Part shown: in pieces, positions 1-8,643 of the stretch | Layout: every line of letters begins with the position of its first letter | Numbering within the stretch: position 1 is the first letter of the stretch | Assembly: GCF_004348985.1 (NCBI RefSeq) | Contig: NZ_SMKW01000070.1 | Span: forward strand, 1 to 50,647 | Length of the DNA stretch: 50,647 bases | Source: Saccharopolyspora elongata | GTDB taxonomy: Bacteria; Actinomycetota; Actinomycetes; Mycobacteriales; Pseudonocardiaceae | Direction of reading: 5' to 3' | Made by a program: the position numbers and the translations under genes | The notes under the pieces: model-generated | Seen by the model: the letters and a program-made list of their open reading frames with translations, nothing else | The model's database searches: none | What the model was told of the DNA's origin: nothing

Positions 1-267
1 CTCGCCGCCGGACGGGCGGTGACAGCCTGTGGAGACCTCGTCGTTAGGCGGTCCGTGAAGCAGGAACCTCGACCGGCGTTAGCGCTGGTTGGAATCCCCC
101 GGGCTTTAGCCGTGGGGAGGACGTCAAGTTGGAGGCTGATCAACTTTGGCATGCCGCCACGTTCGCCACGTCGCCATCGGAATCCCGGGAGGTTACCGAC
201 CAGCGATCGGGCGCCGCTGGTCTTCTTGGGGGCCGGTTTCGGAAGTACCGCGTGCTGGCGGGGTTCT
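1..267. other. Left-edge stretch without a recognisable gene
   Basis: Lies downstream of the polyketide synthase stop codon. Open frames on both strands give arginine- and proline-rich translations typical of high-GC shadow frames. I see no family match, no clear hairpin and no ribosome binding site. Confidence 0.5.
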
Positions 268-1320
268 TCAGTTCCAAGAGGCGCGGATGGCCACGGTGGT
301 GACGCCGGGTCCGAAGCCGACCAGCAACCCTGTTGCCGCTGGGGGCGCGCTCGCTTGGCGCCAAGCTCGCGCGAGGACGTCCAGGACGGCGACACTGGCG
401 GTATTGCCGAGTTCGCGAAGACTGGCACGTGAACACGCGAACAGTTCTTCGGAACAGCCCAGTCCGTCCCTGAGCGCGTCCATGATCTTGGGGCCACCGG
501 TGTGGGAGATGAGGAACTGCGGGGTCCACTGCGGGCCGGGGCTGCTTGTGCGGAGCCACTCCGCCAGGTGCGGAACGGTTCTGATGATGCAGTCGGTGAC
601 GGATGGCAGGGTTTCGAAGTGAAAGCCCACCTCATCGACGCGGTAGACCATGTCGTCGAGGGAGGCCGGCAGGATGTACTCCCAGGAGACACCTAGTCGG
701 AGGCCGCTGCGCGTGTCGTCAGCCGAGACTACAGTGGCCGCGCACGCATCCCCGAACAAGGCGCCGGAGACGAGGCTGGAAATGGTGAGATCGTCCGCTT
801 GGTAAGATAAAGAGGGGAGTTCTACCGCGACGACCAGGACGTGGGTTGCATCAGGGTGAGCCGCGAGATCCTGGGCGGCCCGGGCGAGCGCGTAGGCACC
901 GCCGGCACAGCCCATCTGAGCGATGGGCGTGCGGCGTACGGTCGGGCGAAGTCCGAGCGTGTTGACGAGATGTGCGTCCACGCCAGGTAGAGCGTGGCCG
1001 GTGCAATTGGCAACCACCAGCGCATCGATGTCGTTCGTGGTGCAGTCGGCTGCGTCCAGGGCATCAAGGGCGGTGCTGGTAGCCAGTGCGACGGCGTGTT
1101 CGAGGTGCAGACCATTGCGTTTGCTCAGCCCCGTGTGCGCGACGATCTCATCCAGAGGGATCACGGCGCGCCGGGACTGCACGGAGGTGTTCTCCAGCAC
1201 CCGTCGGATGGCGGAGAGTTTCGGGTTGTCCCGCAGACGGCGCGTCAAATGGTCCAGGACGTCGCTTTGATCCAGCACATGCGGCGGTAGCCCCACGACG
1301 GGGCGGGAGACGGTGGGCAT
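268..1320 (-). CDS. Type III polyketide synthase (chalcone synthase-like)
   Basis: A 350-aa homodimer-type ketosynthase expected to extend a CoA-activated starter with malonyl-CoA and cyclise the product without a carrier protein. The triad is visible: Cys138 in QMGCAGG, His273 in ISHTGGPK and Asn306 in LGNTAS. The C-terminal GFGPG loop of the family is also present. Length is normal. The ATG at 1320 follows GGAGG and lies 2 nt after the stop of the upstream methyltransferase, so the two genes form an operon. Starter and product (resorcinol, pyrone or naphthalene type) cannot be read from the sequence. The family call is secure. Confidence 0.93.
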   Translation of the reverse strand: MPTVSRPVVGLPPHVLDQSDVLDHLTRRLRDNPKLSAIRRVLENTSVQSRRAVIPLDEIVAHTGLSKRNGLHLEHAVALATSTALDALDAADCTTNDIDALVVANCTGHALPGVDAHLVNTLGLRPTVRRTPIAQMGCAGGAYALARAAQDLAAHPDATHVLVVAVELPSLSYQADDLTISSLVSGALFGDACAATVVSADDTRSGLRLGVSWEYILPASLDDMVYRVDEVGFHFETLPSVTDCIIRTVPHLAEWLRTSSPGPQWTPQFLISHTGGPKIMDALRDGLGCSEELFACSRASLRELGNTASVAVLDVLARAWRQASAPPAATGLLVGFGPGVTTVAIRASWN

Positions 1321-1322
1321 TG

Positions 1323-2435
1323 CTACCTCCGCATGGCCACGATGGCGGCGTTCGCGCCGGCCGCGGCCAGCGGAACAACGCTCGGCTGCTCGAACCCGGC
1401 CTCGACAAGCCACGTTGTGTACTCGGTCTGCGAGTAGTTCTTGCCCCCCTCGGTCTCGATGAGCATGTTCATTCCCATCAGGGCGGCGGCGGGAGGGCCG
1501 GTGCGCTCGGGGTTCAGTACGAGTTCGCACACGACAACTGCACCGCCCGGCGGAAGCGCCGCGTAGCACTTGGCCAGCAGCCGACGGTTGCTCGCCTCGT
1601 CCCAGTCGTGGAGGATCATGCTCAGCAAGATCACGTCGTAGCCGCTGGGCAGCGGCTCGTCGTCGAGGAAATCGCCGGCGGTCGTATCGAGTACGCTGCC
1701 CAGGCCCGATTCCGCGATCTTTTCCGTGGCGAGGTCGCACACGTGTGGGAGATCGAAGACGGTAGCCGACAGGTGCGGGTAGCGACGGCACAGCTCGATC
1801 GGGAACGCTCCCTGCCCGCCCCCGACGTCCAGCAGCCGGTTGTGCGCAGTGAAATCGTAGGAGTCGCCCAGCGCTCGGGCGGTGAACGTGGAGATGGAGT
1901 ACATGGCATCCCAGAACAGGCTCATCATCACCGGATCTTCGGCGGCGAACGGTGAGTCCTGGGTTGCGGGATCCCAAGTGGTGGGCCGGTTCGTGCGCAG
2001 CGCTTGAACCACCCGGTGCCAGGCCGGGTACTCGCGCTGATCGCAGAACCGGACGAAGCCGCCGAAGTAATAAGGACGGCCCACCACGAGGAATTCTTCC
2101 GCGACCGGCGCATTGCGGTATTCATTCCCGGTCTTCTCCAGCAGCCCCAGGGACGCGCACGCGGCCAGTAGCAGATCTGTGGGCCGATCGGGCAGCCCGA
2201 GTGCCTCGGACGCTTCTTCGACCGTGGCGGAGCCGAGGCGGGAGAGCTTGGTGAACAGCTCCAACTCGACAGCAGCGGCGAAGCTCTTGAAGCTCCAAAA
2301 ACCCGTGGTCAGCTCCATCAACGGTGCCGGAGTCAACTCGGGAAGTTGCTCGACTTGCCCCTGGTTCTTGGATCGGGGATGCGGAAGCGCGTGTACATCT
2401 TCCGACGAGTGCAGGGATTCCACTACTTTAGCCAC
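1323..2435 (-). CDS. SAM-dependent O-methyltransferase
   Basis: A 370-aa protein of the plant-COMT/acetylserotonin O-methyltransferase type found in bacterial polyketide pathways. It has an N-terminal winged-helix dimerisation domain (about residues 35-110), a SAM-binding LDVGGGQGAF motif (about 202-211) and the HDWDE segment (276-280) that carries the catalytic His in this family. The type III PKS starts 2 nt after its stop, so the likely substrate is a phenolic OH on the PKS product (inference). The start follows GAGGAGAAC. Alternative: methylation of an unrelated phenol. Confidence 0.9.
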   Translation of the reverse strand: MAKVVESLHSSEDVHALPHPRSKNQGQVEQLPELTPAPLMELTTGFWSFKSFAAAVELELFTKLSRLGSATVEEASEALGLPDRPTDLLLAACASLGLLEKTGNEYRNAPVAEEFLVVGRPYYFGGFVRFCDQREYPAWHRVVQALRTNRPTTWDPATQDSPFAAEDPVMMSLFWDAMYSISTFTARALGDSYDFTAHNRLLDVGGGQGAFPIELCRRYPHLSATVFDLPHVCDLATEKIAESGLGSVLDTTAGDFLDDEPLPSGYDVILLSMILHDWDEASNRRLLAKCYAALPPGGAVVVCELVLNPERTGPPAAALMGMNMLIETEGGKNYSQTEYTTWLVEAGFEQPSVVPLAAAGANAAIVAMRR

Positions 2436-2814
2436 GGTCGTTCTCCTCTTCGTCGGTACGTACTAGCTTTCCGCCTCGGCGCGGTACGCCGAGATGTATT
2501 CGAAAAGACATTCTCAATGGACACCATTTCTTCTTGACCGTCGCCGACAAGACGGCCCGGCGATGAGACGGAAAGGCGATACCGCCAGCGGTGGCGTCGA
2601 GCACTGAGTAGCACGGAGGATTCTCAGATTCGCCTATTGATCGACATGGGGTCCATTGCTTGATCAGTGTGGACGCGATGAAGCCTATGCGGGAGGCATA
2701 AAGGCGACGAAGGACCAACGTTTCAGCTTGCCCGAAAGTACCTCGGTGACTGCCTACACAGGCATGCTCGAGCAGCTGGCTAAAGGTTGTCCCGTAATCG
2801 CGGGTCTGGGCGTG
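2436..2814. other. Upstream region of the PKS/methyltransferase operon, no gene seen
   Basis: About 380 bp with no supportable coding region. It must contain the promoter of the methyltransferase-PKS operon, but I could not identify -35/-10 hexamers or an operator with confidence. The right side abuts the decayed IS5-like sequence. Confidence 0.4.
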
Positions 2815-3035
2815 TGGTGGATCATGTGCTGGTGCAGGTGATCGGGGTTGACCAGCCGGCGTGGATACCGACGTTCACGGGGCTGTCGGTGCGGCAGTTC
2901 GGCAAGCTGGTGGGCATCGTGCGAGGTCGTGGCGCTGAGCAGAGGTCGCGTTGGTGTTCGATGTCTCCAAGTCTGCGGCCGGGCGGGTCGTGGAGCGGCC
3001 ACGCCTTTCCCATGCCCAGCACCAATACTTGATCA
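2815..3035 (+). pseudogene. Decayed IS5-family transposase fragment
   Basis: Two pieces of an IS5-type (DDE_Tnp_4) transposase remain in different frames. First comes the N-terminal helix region (FTGLSVRQFGKLVGIVR near 2875-2925), then, after an internal deletion, VFDVSKSAAGRVVE (about 2952-2995), which matches the helix-turn-helix FGxSKSAADRV motif of the family. No DDE catalytic domain and no terminal repeats were found. It is a non-functional insertion scar between the PKS operon and the group II intron fragment. Confidence 0.6.
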
Positions 3036-3189
3036 TTACGGGAGTGCGCCACGAACGCAGGAAGGAGCGTCCATTTAGGCAGAGCTTCTGACTGCGGTGC
3101 TGTGTGAGAGATGAAGGATTGGCCCTTCGGTGCCGCCCTGCGGGGGGAGGCATCAAGCCGCCACATGCTGCGTTGGCTGAAGACCGTCG

Positions 3190-3797
3190 TGGTGAGCGAT
3201 GAGGGAAAAGGCGTCGTGAGAGACGTCAGGCGGGGATCAGGAAGACGAGCGCAAGCGAATCGCTGAGGACGTGTCGTTAATGATTGCAGGTGGCATCAGA
3301 ACCGGGGCGTTTCCCGTTGCTCCGGGAGGAGTCTGGCGGGTGCCCGCTGACTGGCCAGGCGATGTCCGGCATGGAGGCGACGTGAGCCTGATCTGCTGCT
3401 CTCGCACGGAACGTGGGAAAGCGTGTCCCGACACCGCCGCCCTGATCGGGGTTGGCAAGAGGGAGTGTCCCAAGCGGCTGAACCGCAAGGGATTGAGTAC
3501 CGGCGCGGGACGCGCTGGCGGACCGGCTCGTAGTAGTGAGGAAGCCCTGGTAATAGGGGTGGAGCGAAGGGGCCGGGTCATCCGTGGCTGTTGTTCGTTC
3601 GATCAACCGGGCGCCAGCCTGGGAGGAGTCGCGTGAACCAGTTGAAGTCACCAGACAAGCCGTTTGAGATTTCGAAGCGGGAGGTGTGGGAAGCGTATCT
3701 GAAGGTGAAGGCCAACAAGGGCGCCGCCGGAGTGGATGGCTGCTCACTGGAGGAATTCGAGGCCGATCTGAAGAGCCGTCGCCTTGTCGACGGCGTA
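3190..3797 (+). mobile_element. Truncated group II intron, 5' half
   Basis: The stretch from about 3190 to 3632 resembles the 5' ribozyme part (domains I-III) of bacterial group II introns. Around 3525-3630 it carries the run of short purine-rich conserved blocks, including GTAGTAGTGAGGAAG and GGAGCGAAGGGGCCGGGTCA, that precedes the intron-encoded protein in many actinobacterial introns. The encoded protein begins at 3633 and is cut at about 3775. The rest of the maturase and domains V-VI are absent here, so the intron cannot splice. The exact 5' border is uncertain. Confidence 0.75.
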
Positions 3798-3800
3798 TGA
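3633..3800 (+). pseudogene. ltrA: Group II intron reverse transcriptase/maturase, N-terminal fragment
   Basis: The GTG at 3633 follows GGAGGAGTC. The first about 47 codons contain FEISKREVWEAYLKVKANKG and AAGVDGCSLEEFEADL, the N-terminal RT-0 region of LtrA-type proteins. Homology stops at about 3775 and the frame runs out eight codons later at TGA (3798-3800). The reverse transcriptase palm with the YADD box, the maturase and the endonuclease parts are missing. It is a 5' remnant that joins unrelated DNA upstream of the SDR gene. Confidence 0.85.
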
Positions 3801-3837
3801 GTACCGGGACGATTCGTGCGCTGCCTGGGGATCACGG

Positions 3838-4602
3838 TCACTTCGGTGGCATTCGTAGGGCGCCGTCGAGGCGGATTACCTCGCCGTTGATCATCTGGTT
3901 GTCGATGATGTGTGCGGCGAGCGAGGCGAACTCTTCCGGTGTGCCGAGCCGGGGCGGATGGGGTACGCGCTGTTCGAGGGTTTTCCGTGCTTTGTCGGGA
4001 AGGCCGAGCATGAGGGGTGTGGCGAAGATGCCCGGGGCGATGGTGTTCACGCGGATCCCGTGTTCGGCCAGGTCACGCGCGGCGCTGAGCGTCAGCGCGG
4101 CGATACCGCCTTTGCTGGCGGCATAAGCGGCTTGGCCGATCTGGCCGTCGTAGGCGGAGATCGAGGAGGTCATGATCACGGCGCCTCGGTCGCCGTCGAC
4201 CGGTTCGTTCGCGGACATCCGCGCGGCGGCGAGTCTGAGCACGTTGACCGTGCCGACGAGGTTGATGTCCAGCACCTGTTTGAACTCGTCGAGCGAGAGC
4301 GGGCCGCCGCTTCCCAGGATCCGCCCCGGTGTCGCGATCCCGGCGCACGTGATGACCACTCGCAGCCCGCCGAATTCCTCAGCGGCATCGAGTGCACGTG
4401 ACACTCCCGCTTCTTCTCGAACATCGGCGGGCACGAAAACCGCGCGTTCTCCGAGGGCGTCAGCTAGCGACTGACCTGAGGAGCAGGGCAGGTCGGCGAT
4501 GACGACCGAAGCGCCTTCGCGGTACAGGCGCCGCACGGTCGCTTCGCCGAGACCAGAAGCACCTCCAGTCACCACAGCCGCCGTTGTCGGATCAATGCGC
4601 AT
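3838..4602 (-). CDS. Short-chain dehydrogenase, probable 3-hydroxyacyl-CoA dehydrogenase
   Basis: A 254-aa SDR with the NAD-binding TGGASGLG motif at residues 12-19, the Ser-Tyr-Lys catalytic set (SSISAYDGQ, then YAASK) and an unusual C-terminus resembling type II 3-hydroxyacyl-CoA dehydrogenases (HSD10-like). It would oxidise a 3-hydroxyacyl-CoA to the 3-oxoacyl-CoA. It is last in the minus-strand acyl-CoA operon, 47 nt after the acyl ligase, and its ATG follows AGGAG. Position after a ligase and a crotonase fits a beta-oxidation-like sequence. Substrate unknown. Confidence 0.88.
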   Translation of the reverse strand: MRIDPTTAAVVTGGASGLGEATVRRLYREGASVVIADLPCSSGQSLADALGERAVFVPADVREEAGVSRALDAAEEFGGLRVVITCAGIATPGRILGSGGPLSLDEFKQVLDINLVGTVNVLRLAAARMSANEPVDGDRGAVIMTSSISAYDGQIGQAAYAASKGGIAALTLSAARDLAEHGIRVNTIAPGIFATPLMLGLPDKARKTLEQRVPHPPRLGTPEEFASLAAHIIDNQMINGEVIRLDGALRMPPK

Positions 4603-4649
4603 GTTTCTCCTGGAATCGCGTGGGTTTCGGAAGCTGGCGAGTGCGTTCG

Positions 4650-6233
4650 TCAGTCAGCGTGGAGCTCGCGCAGTTTGAACCGCTGCACCTTCCCGCTGGG
4701 TGTCTTGGGGAGCGCGTCCACGAACCGGATCAGTCGGGGGTAGGCATGGGCCGAGTAACGCTCGCGCACGTGCGCCTGAAGCTCCCGAACGAGGTCGTCT
4801 CCGGGCTTGGCACCTTCGAGGAGAACGGCATAGGCCACCACGATTTCGCCGCGCATACCGTCCGGGTCCTTCTGCCCCACCACGGCGACGTCGGCGACAG
4901 CGGGGTGGGTGATCAGCACGCTCTCCACGTCGAACGGTCCAATCCGGTATCCGGCGGCCAGGATGACGTCGTCGTCCCGTGCGGTGAAGAAGAAGTAGCC
5001 GTCCTCATCGACACGTCCGGTGTCGCCGGTGAGGTACCAGGCGCCGTCCCCGGTGAAGCGCTCGTCGGTGCGCTCGGGCTCTCCCCGGTACCCGGTGAAC
5101 CAGAACAGCGGACTCTTGGTCGACACCGCGATCCGTCCGTCGACGACGTCGGCGACGATGCCCGGCAGCTGCTGTCCCATCGACGCGTCCTTGAGCGGAC
5201 GTGCCACGTTCTCGTGCGCGCAGTTGCCGATGACCATGCCCAGTTCGGTCTGCCCGTAGTGGTCGCGGATCTCGACGTCGAGGGTCTCGCGCGCCCACCG
5301 CACGATGTCAGGTGTCAGTGGCTCTCCCGCCGAACACGCACGCCGCAGCCGCACGCCCTCGACGAGGCCGCTGCGGCCGATGGCCCGGTACATGGTGGGT
5401 GCACCGGCGAAGTTGGTCACCGCCTGCCGTCGCAGGACCTCCGTGGTGAGCTCGGGGGTGAATCCGGCGTCCACCAGCAGGTTGCGCCGGGCCGCGGCCA
5501 GTGGGGTGACGATGCCGTAGTAGAGGCCGTAGGCCCACCCGGGGTCGGCCGCGTTCCAGTGCACGTCGTCCGCCGTGACGTCCATGGCGAAGTGCATGTA
5601 CGACCGGAACCCGGCTATCGCCCGTACCGGCACCGGAACGCCCTTCGGCCGCCCCGTCGTGCCGCTGGTGTAGAGCTGCAGGAATGTGCCGTCGCCGCCA
5701 ACCGTCTCCCGCCCGGTGTGGGGTTCACGGTCGGCAGCGGCCCGCTCCAACTGGTCGACGTCGAGTGCCGTGATCCCGGGAATCGGGTCGACCTTGGCAC
5801 GCTGCGCGCGGTCGGTGATCACGAGCTCGGCGCCGGCCGCCTCGACGCGCAGCTGGACGGCTCCGGTGGCGAACGCGGTGAACAGCGGCACGTGGACCGC
5901 ACCGAGGCGCCAGATCGCCACGAGCGTGACGATGAGTTCCGGTCGTTTTCCCATGAGCACCGGCACTCTGCTGCCGCGCCGCAATCCGTGGTCGGCGAGC
6001 ACGGTGGCGAGTCGGCGGGAACGTTCGGCGAGCTCACCGAAGGTCAGGTCGTGCGTCCGCAGGTCGGCGTCGACGAAGGTGAAGGCGACCGCATTCGGGT
6101 CGTGCCGGTCGCACAGCAGCCACGCGACGTCGGCGTCCCGTGCGTCGTACTCGGCGAGCCAACCTTCGATGGTTGGACGGGTGTCGCTGGTCAACGCTGC
6201 CTCCCGTGGGCTGGTTCGGGATGGATTCGTCAC
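4650..6233 (-). CDS. AMP-dependent acyl-CoA synthetase
   Basis: ANL-superfamily adenylating enzyme of 527 aa. The phosphate loop YTSGTTGRPKG is at about residues 188-198. Later core motifs include YGQTELG, the hinge aspartate region (YLTGDTGRVDEDGY) and the C-terminal catalytic lysine in PKTPSGKVQR. It converts a carboxylic acid to its acyl-CoA through acyl-AMP. I chose the GTG at 6233, which overlaps the crotonase stop as GTGA. A TTG at 6194, preceded by GGGAGG, is a strong alternative giving 514 aa. The motif set resembles medium-chain or aryl acyl-CoA synthetases. Confidence 0.88.
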   Translation of the reverse strand: MTNPSRTSPREAALTSDTRPTIEGWLAEYDARDADVAWLLCDRHDPNAVAFTFVDADLRTHDLTFGELAERSRRLATVLADHGLRRGSRVPVLMGKRPELIVTLVAIWRLGAVHVPLFTAFATGAVQLRVEAAGAELVITDRAQRAKVDPIPGITALDVDQLERAAADREPHTGRETVGGDGTFLQLYTSGTTGRPKGVPVPVRAIAGFRSYMHFAMDVTADDVHWNAADPGWAYGLYYGIVTPLAAARRNLLVDAGFTPELTTEVLRRQAVTNFAGAPTMYRAIGRSGLVEGVRLRRACSAGEPLTPDIVRWARETLDVEIRDHYGQTELGMVIGNCAHENVARPLKDASMGQQLPGIVADVVDGRIAVSTKSPLFWFTGYRGEPERTDERFTGDGAWYLTGDTGRVDEDGYFFFTARDDDVILAAGYRIGPFDVESVLITHPAVADVAVVGQKDPDGMRGEIVVAYAVLLEGAKPGDDLVRELQAHVRERYSAHAYPRLIRFVDALPKTPSGKVQRFKLRELHAD

Positions 6234-7081
6234 GGCGCACGCTCCGATGCCTGGCGGGACAGCGCCCGGATCGTGTCGACACCACCGGGGTCGATGATGT
6301 CGCCGTGGCGGGAGAGGTTGTTGGCGTGCCCGGCGATGTGCAGGGCGAACGCCGACTCCAGCGCCACGTCCTGGCCTTGGGCGGCGAGGCTGTTGTTGAC
6401 GCTGGACTTCGCCAGCCGCAGCGCGTACTCGGGCATGCGTGCGATCCGCCGTGCGAGGTCGAGGGTGAAGTCCGCGAGGTCGTCGTCGGGGACCACGTGG
6501 TTGACCATGCCCAGCCGATGTGCGTCCGCAGCAGTCACAGGAGCGCCGGTGAACAGCATTTCCTTGGCCTTGCGCGCGCCCACCTCCCACACGTGGGTGA
6601 AGTACTCCGCACCGTTGAGCCCGAATGCCGCTACCGGATCGGAGAAGGTCGCCGATTCGCCGGCCACGATCAGGTCCATCGGCCACAACAGCATCAGCGC
6701 TCCGGCGATGCAACGCCCGTGGGCCTGGGCGATCGTGGGTTTGGGCAGATTGCGCCACCGGCGGCACATTCCCAGATAGGCCTCGCATTCGAACGCGTGC
6801 CTGCCCTCGACCCCGTCGGCGTCGAAAGCGCCCTCGAGGGTGGCCACGGACGGCCCGGGAATCCTCGAGTCGCGTTCGTCGAGATCATGTCCGGCGGAGA
6901 AGTCGGGGCCCGCACCAGCCAGGATGATCACCCGGACTGTGCGGTCCCGGACCGCGATCGCCAGCGCCTCGTCGAGGTCGTAGAGCATCTGGGGGTTCTG
7001 CGCGTTGCGACGCTCGGGCCGGTTCAGCACCACCCGCGCGATACCGGTCTCCGGGCTCTCGAGAAGTACGGACGAACTCAT
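6230..7081 (-). CDS. Enoyl-CoA hydratase/isomerase family protein (crotonase fold)
   Basis: A 283-aa crotonase with the oxyanion-hole segment AGAGPDFSAGHDLDER (about 59-75) and the second conserved segment CIAGALMLLWPMDL. In classical hydratases the two catalytic glutamates lie in GGGCEL and FxxPE. Here the matching places read IAGAL and FSDPV, so neither Glu is present and simple hydratase activity is doubtful. The ATG overlaps the upstream ligase stop as ATGA (7078-7081), and the downstream ligase may start on its own stop. It belongs to the acyl-CoA operon. An isomerase, lyase or thioesterase-like reaction is possible. Confidence 0.87.
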   Translation of the reverse strand: MSSSVLLESPETGIARVVLNRPERRNAQNPQMLYDLDEALAIAVRDRTVRVIILAGAGPDFSAGHDLDERDSRIPGPSVATLEGAFDADGVEGRHAFECEAYLGMCRRWRNLPKPTIAQAHGRCIAGALMLLWPMDLIVAGESATFSDPVAAFGLNGAEYFTHVWEVGARKAKEMLFTGAPVTAADAHRLGMVNHVVPDDDLADFTLDLARRIARMPEYALRLAKSSVNNSLAAQGQDVALESAFALHIAGHANNLSRHGDIIDPGGVDTIRALSRQASERAP

Positions 7082-8619
7082 GCAACCCCCTCGTCCCCGT
7101 TGTGCCCCGCCGCCTCGAGGTACTGCTGCTTGAGACGGCGCTTGAACAGTTTTCCGGTGTCCTCGCGCGGCAGCTCGTCGGCGAGCACCACTTCCCGCGG
7201 CACCTTGTAGCGCGCCAGGCGGGAGCCGACGTGGGTCCGGATCTCGGCCGGGTGGAGGATCGCGCCGGGGATCGGCTGGATGTGGGCGGCGAGCACCTCT
7301 CCCAGGTCGGGGTCGGGGATGCCGAACACGGCCACATCGGCGACCCCCTCGAGGTCGAGCAGGCACGCCTCGACCTCGGCGGGGTAGATGTTCACGCCGC
7401 CCGAGATGACCATGTCGTTGAGCCGGTCGCTGAGGTAGAGATAGCCCTCGTCGTCGAGGTGGCCGATGTCGCCGAGGGTGAGGTAGCCGTCCCTTTCCAT
7501 CTGACGGCGTTTGGGCTCGTCATCGATGTAGGTGAAGTCCGGCCAGCCGGTGAAGCAGCGCCCGTAGACGATGCCGTCCTCGCCCACCGGCTTGTCAGTT
7601 CCGTCCTCGCCGACGATGCGCACATCGGCATCAAGGATCGGGCGCCCGACGGTGCCCGGACGGCTCAGGGCCTCCGCCGTGTCGCAGGCGGTGAAGGCAC
7701 CCACCTCGGCGCCGCCGTAGTACTCGTGCACGATCGGACCCAACCAGCCGATCATGGCTTCCTTGACGTGCCGCGGGCACGGCGCGGCCGCGTGCACGAT
7801 GGCCTTCAGCGAGGAGAGGTCGTAGGAACGCCGCACCTGCTCGGGCAGCTGCAGCAGCCGGTTGAACATCGTAGGAACCATCTGCACGCTGTTGACGCGG
7901 TGCTCCTGCACCAGCCGCAGGAACTCCTCGGCGTCGAAGCGAGGCATGATGTGCAAGTTCATGCCCAGCGCGACGGCGAAGGTGGCGTGCACGTTCGGAG
8001 CGGAGTGGTAGAGCGGCGCGGGGATGAGGGTCGTCTCGGCTGGAGCCAGGTGCCACAGCTTCGCGATGTTGGCCAGCAACGTCGGGCGGTCGGCCACCGC
8101 GACCGGGTCGCGGAGCACTCCCTTGGCCCGCCCGGTGGTGCCGGACGTGTAGATCACGCTCATCGGGGCGGCAGGTGAGGGTTCGGTGCGGGGTTCGTGG
8201 TCGTCGATGCGTTGCGACAGCGTCGGCCACCTTCCGGTGGACGGCTGTTCGGCCAGCCCGTAGGCGCACCGCACCCCGGGCGGTATCTCCGCCTCGATGA
8301 TCGGCAGCCCGGGTGCGCTGGACTCCACGGCCGGCAGCAGGTCGGTGTGGACCACCGCGAGCCGGGAGCGGCTGTCGGCCAGCGCGTGTGCGAGGTCGTC
8401 CCCCGTCCAGTGCCAGTTGATCGGAACCGGGGCAGCCCCGACGAGCCCGACCGCGAGCGTCACCTCCACGAACGCGATGTCATTGCGCATGACAACGGCG
8501 ACGCGGTCGCCCGGACCGATCCCGTCGGCGTTGAGGGCCGATGCCAGCCGCGCAGCACGGGTGCGCAGCGTCTCCAGCGACTGAGAAGTTCCGCCTGAGT
8601 GGATTCGCGGTTCGCTCAT
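7078..8619 (-). CDS. Long-chain-type acyl-CoA ligase (FadD-like)
   Basis: A 513-aa ANL adenylating enzyme with the P-loop YTSGTTGRAKG at residues 157-167, the adenine-binding YYGGAEVG, the TLGDIGHLDDEGYLYLSDR hinge, and the C-terminal Lys in EDTGKLFKRRL. Expected to form acyl-CoA from a free acid, supplying the downstream crotonase. The ATG at 8619 is preceded by GAGAAGGGA. It starts 13 nt after the deacetylase stop and ends in an ATGA overlap with the crotonase. A copy of the 29 bp covering this start recurs at 10751-10779. Confidence 0.9.
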   Translation of the reverse strand: MSEPRIHSGGTSQSLETLRTRAARLASALNADGIGPGDRVAVVMRNDIAFVEVTLAVGLVGAAPVPINWHWTGDDLAHALADSRSRLAVVHTDLLPAVESSAPGLPIIEAEIPPGVRCAYGLAEQPSTGRWPTLSQRIDDHEPRTEPSPAAPMSVIYTSGTTGRAKGVLRDPVAVADRPTLLANIAKLWHLAPAETTLIPAPLYHSAPNVHATFAVALGMNLHIMPRFDAEEFLRLVQEHRVNSVQMVPTMFNRLLQLPEQVRRSYDLSSLKAIVHAAAPCPRHVKEAMIGWLGPIVHEYYGGAEVGAFTACDTAEALSRPGTVGRPILDADVRIVGEDGTDKPVGEDGIVYGRCFTGWPDFTYIDDEPKRRQMERDGYLTLGDIGHLDDEGYLYLSDRLNDMVISGGVNIYPAEVEACLLDLEGVADVAVFGIPDPDLGEVLAAHIQPIPGAILHPAEIRTHVGSRLARYKVPREVVLADELPREDTGKLFKRRLKQQYLEAAGHNGDEGVA

Positions 8620-8643
8620 GCCAGGTCCCTTCTCAGTGGAAGT
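8615..8643. repeat. 29-bp segment repeated exactly at 10751-10779
   Basis: Spans the deacetylase stop codon, the intergenic gap and the ligase start codon. An exact 29-bp copy lies at 10751-10779, where it is joined directly to a copy of 9636-9774. Confidence 0.95.

Noticed and set aside
4584..6779. Plus-strand open frame of over 700 codons opposite the acyl-CoA synthetase and crotonase genes
   Set aside because: It is antisense to two clearly recognisable enzymes, has no family motifs and reflects high-GC codon bias.
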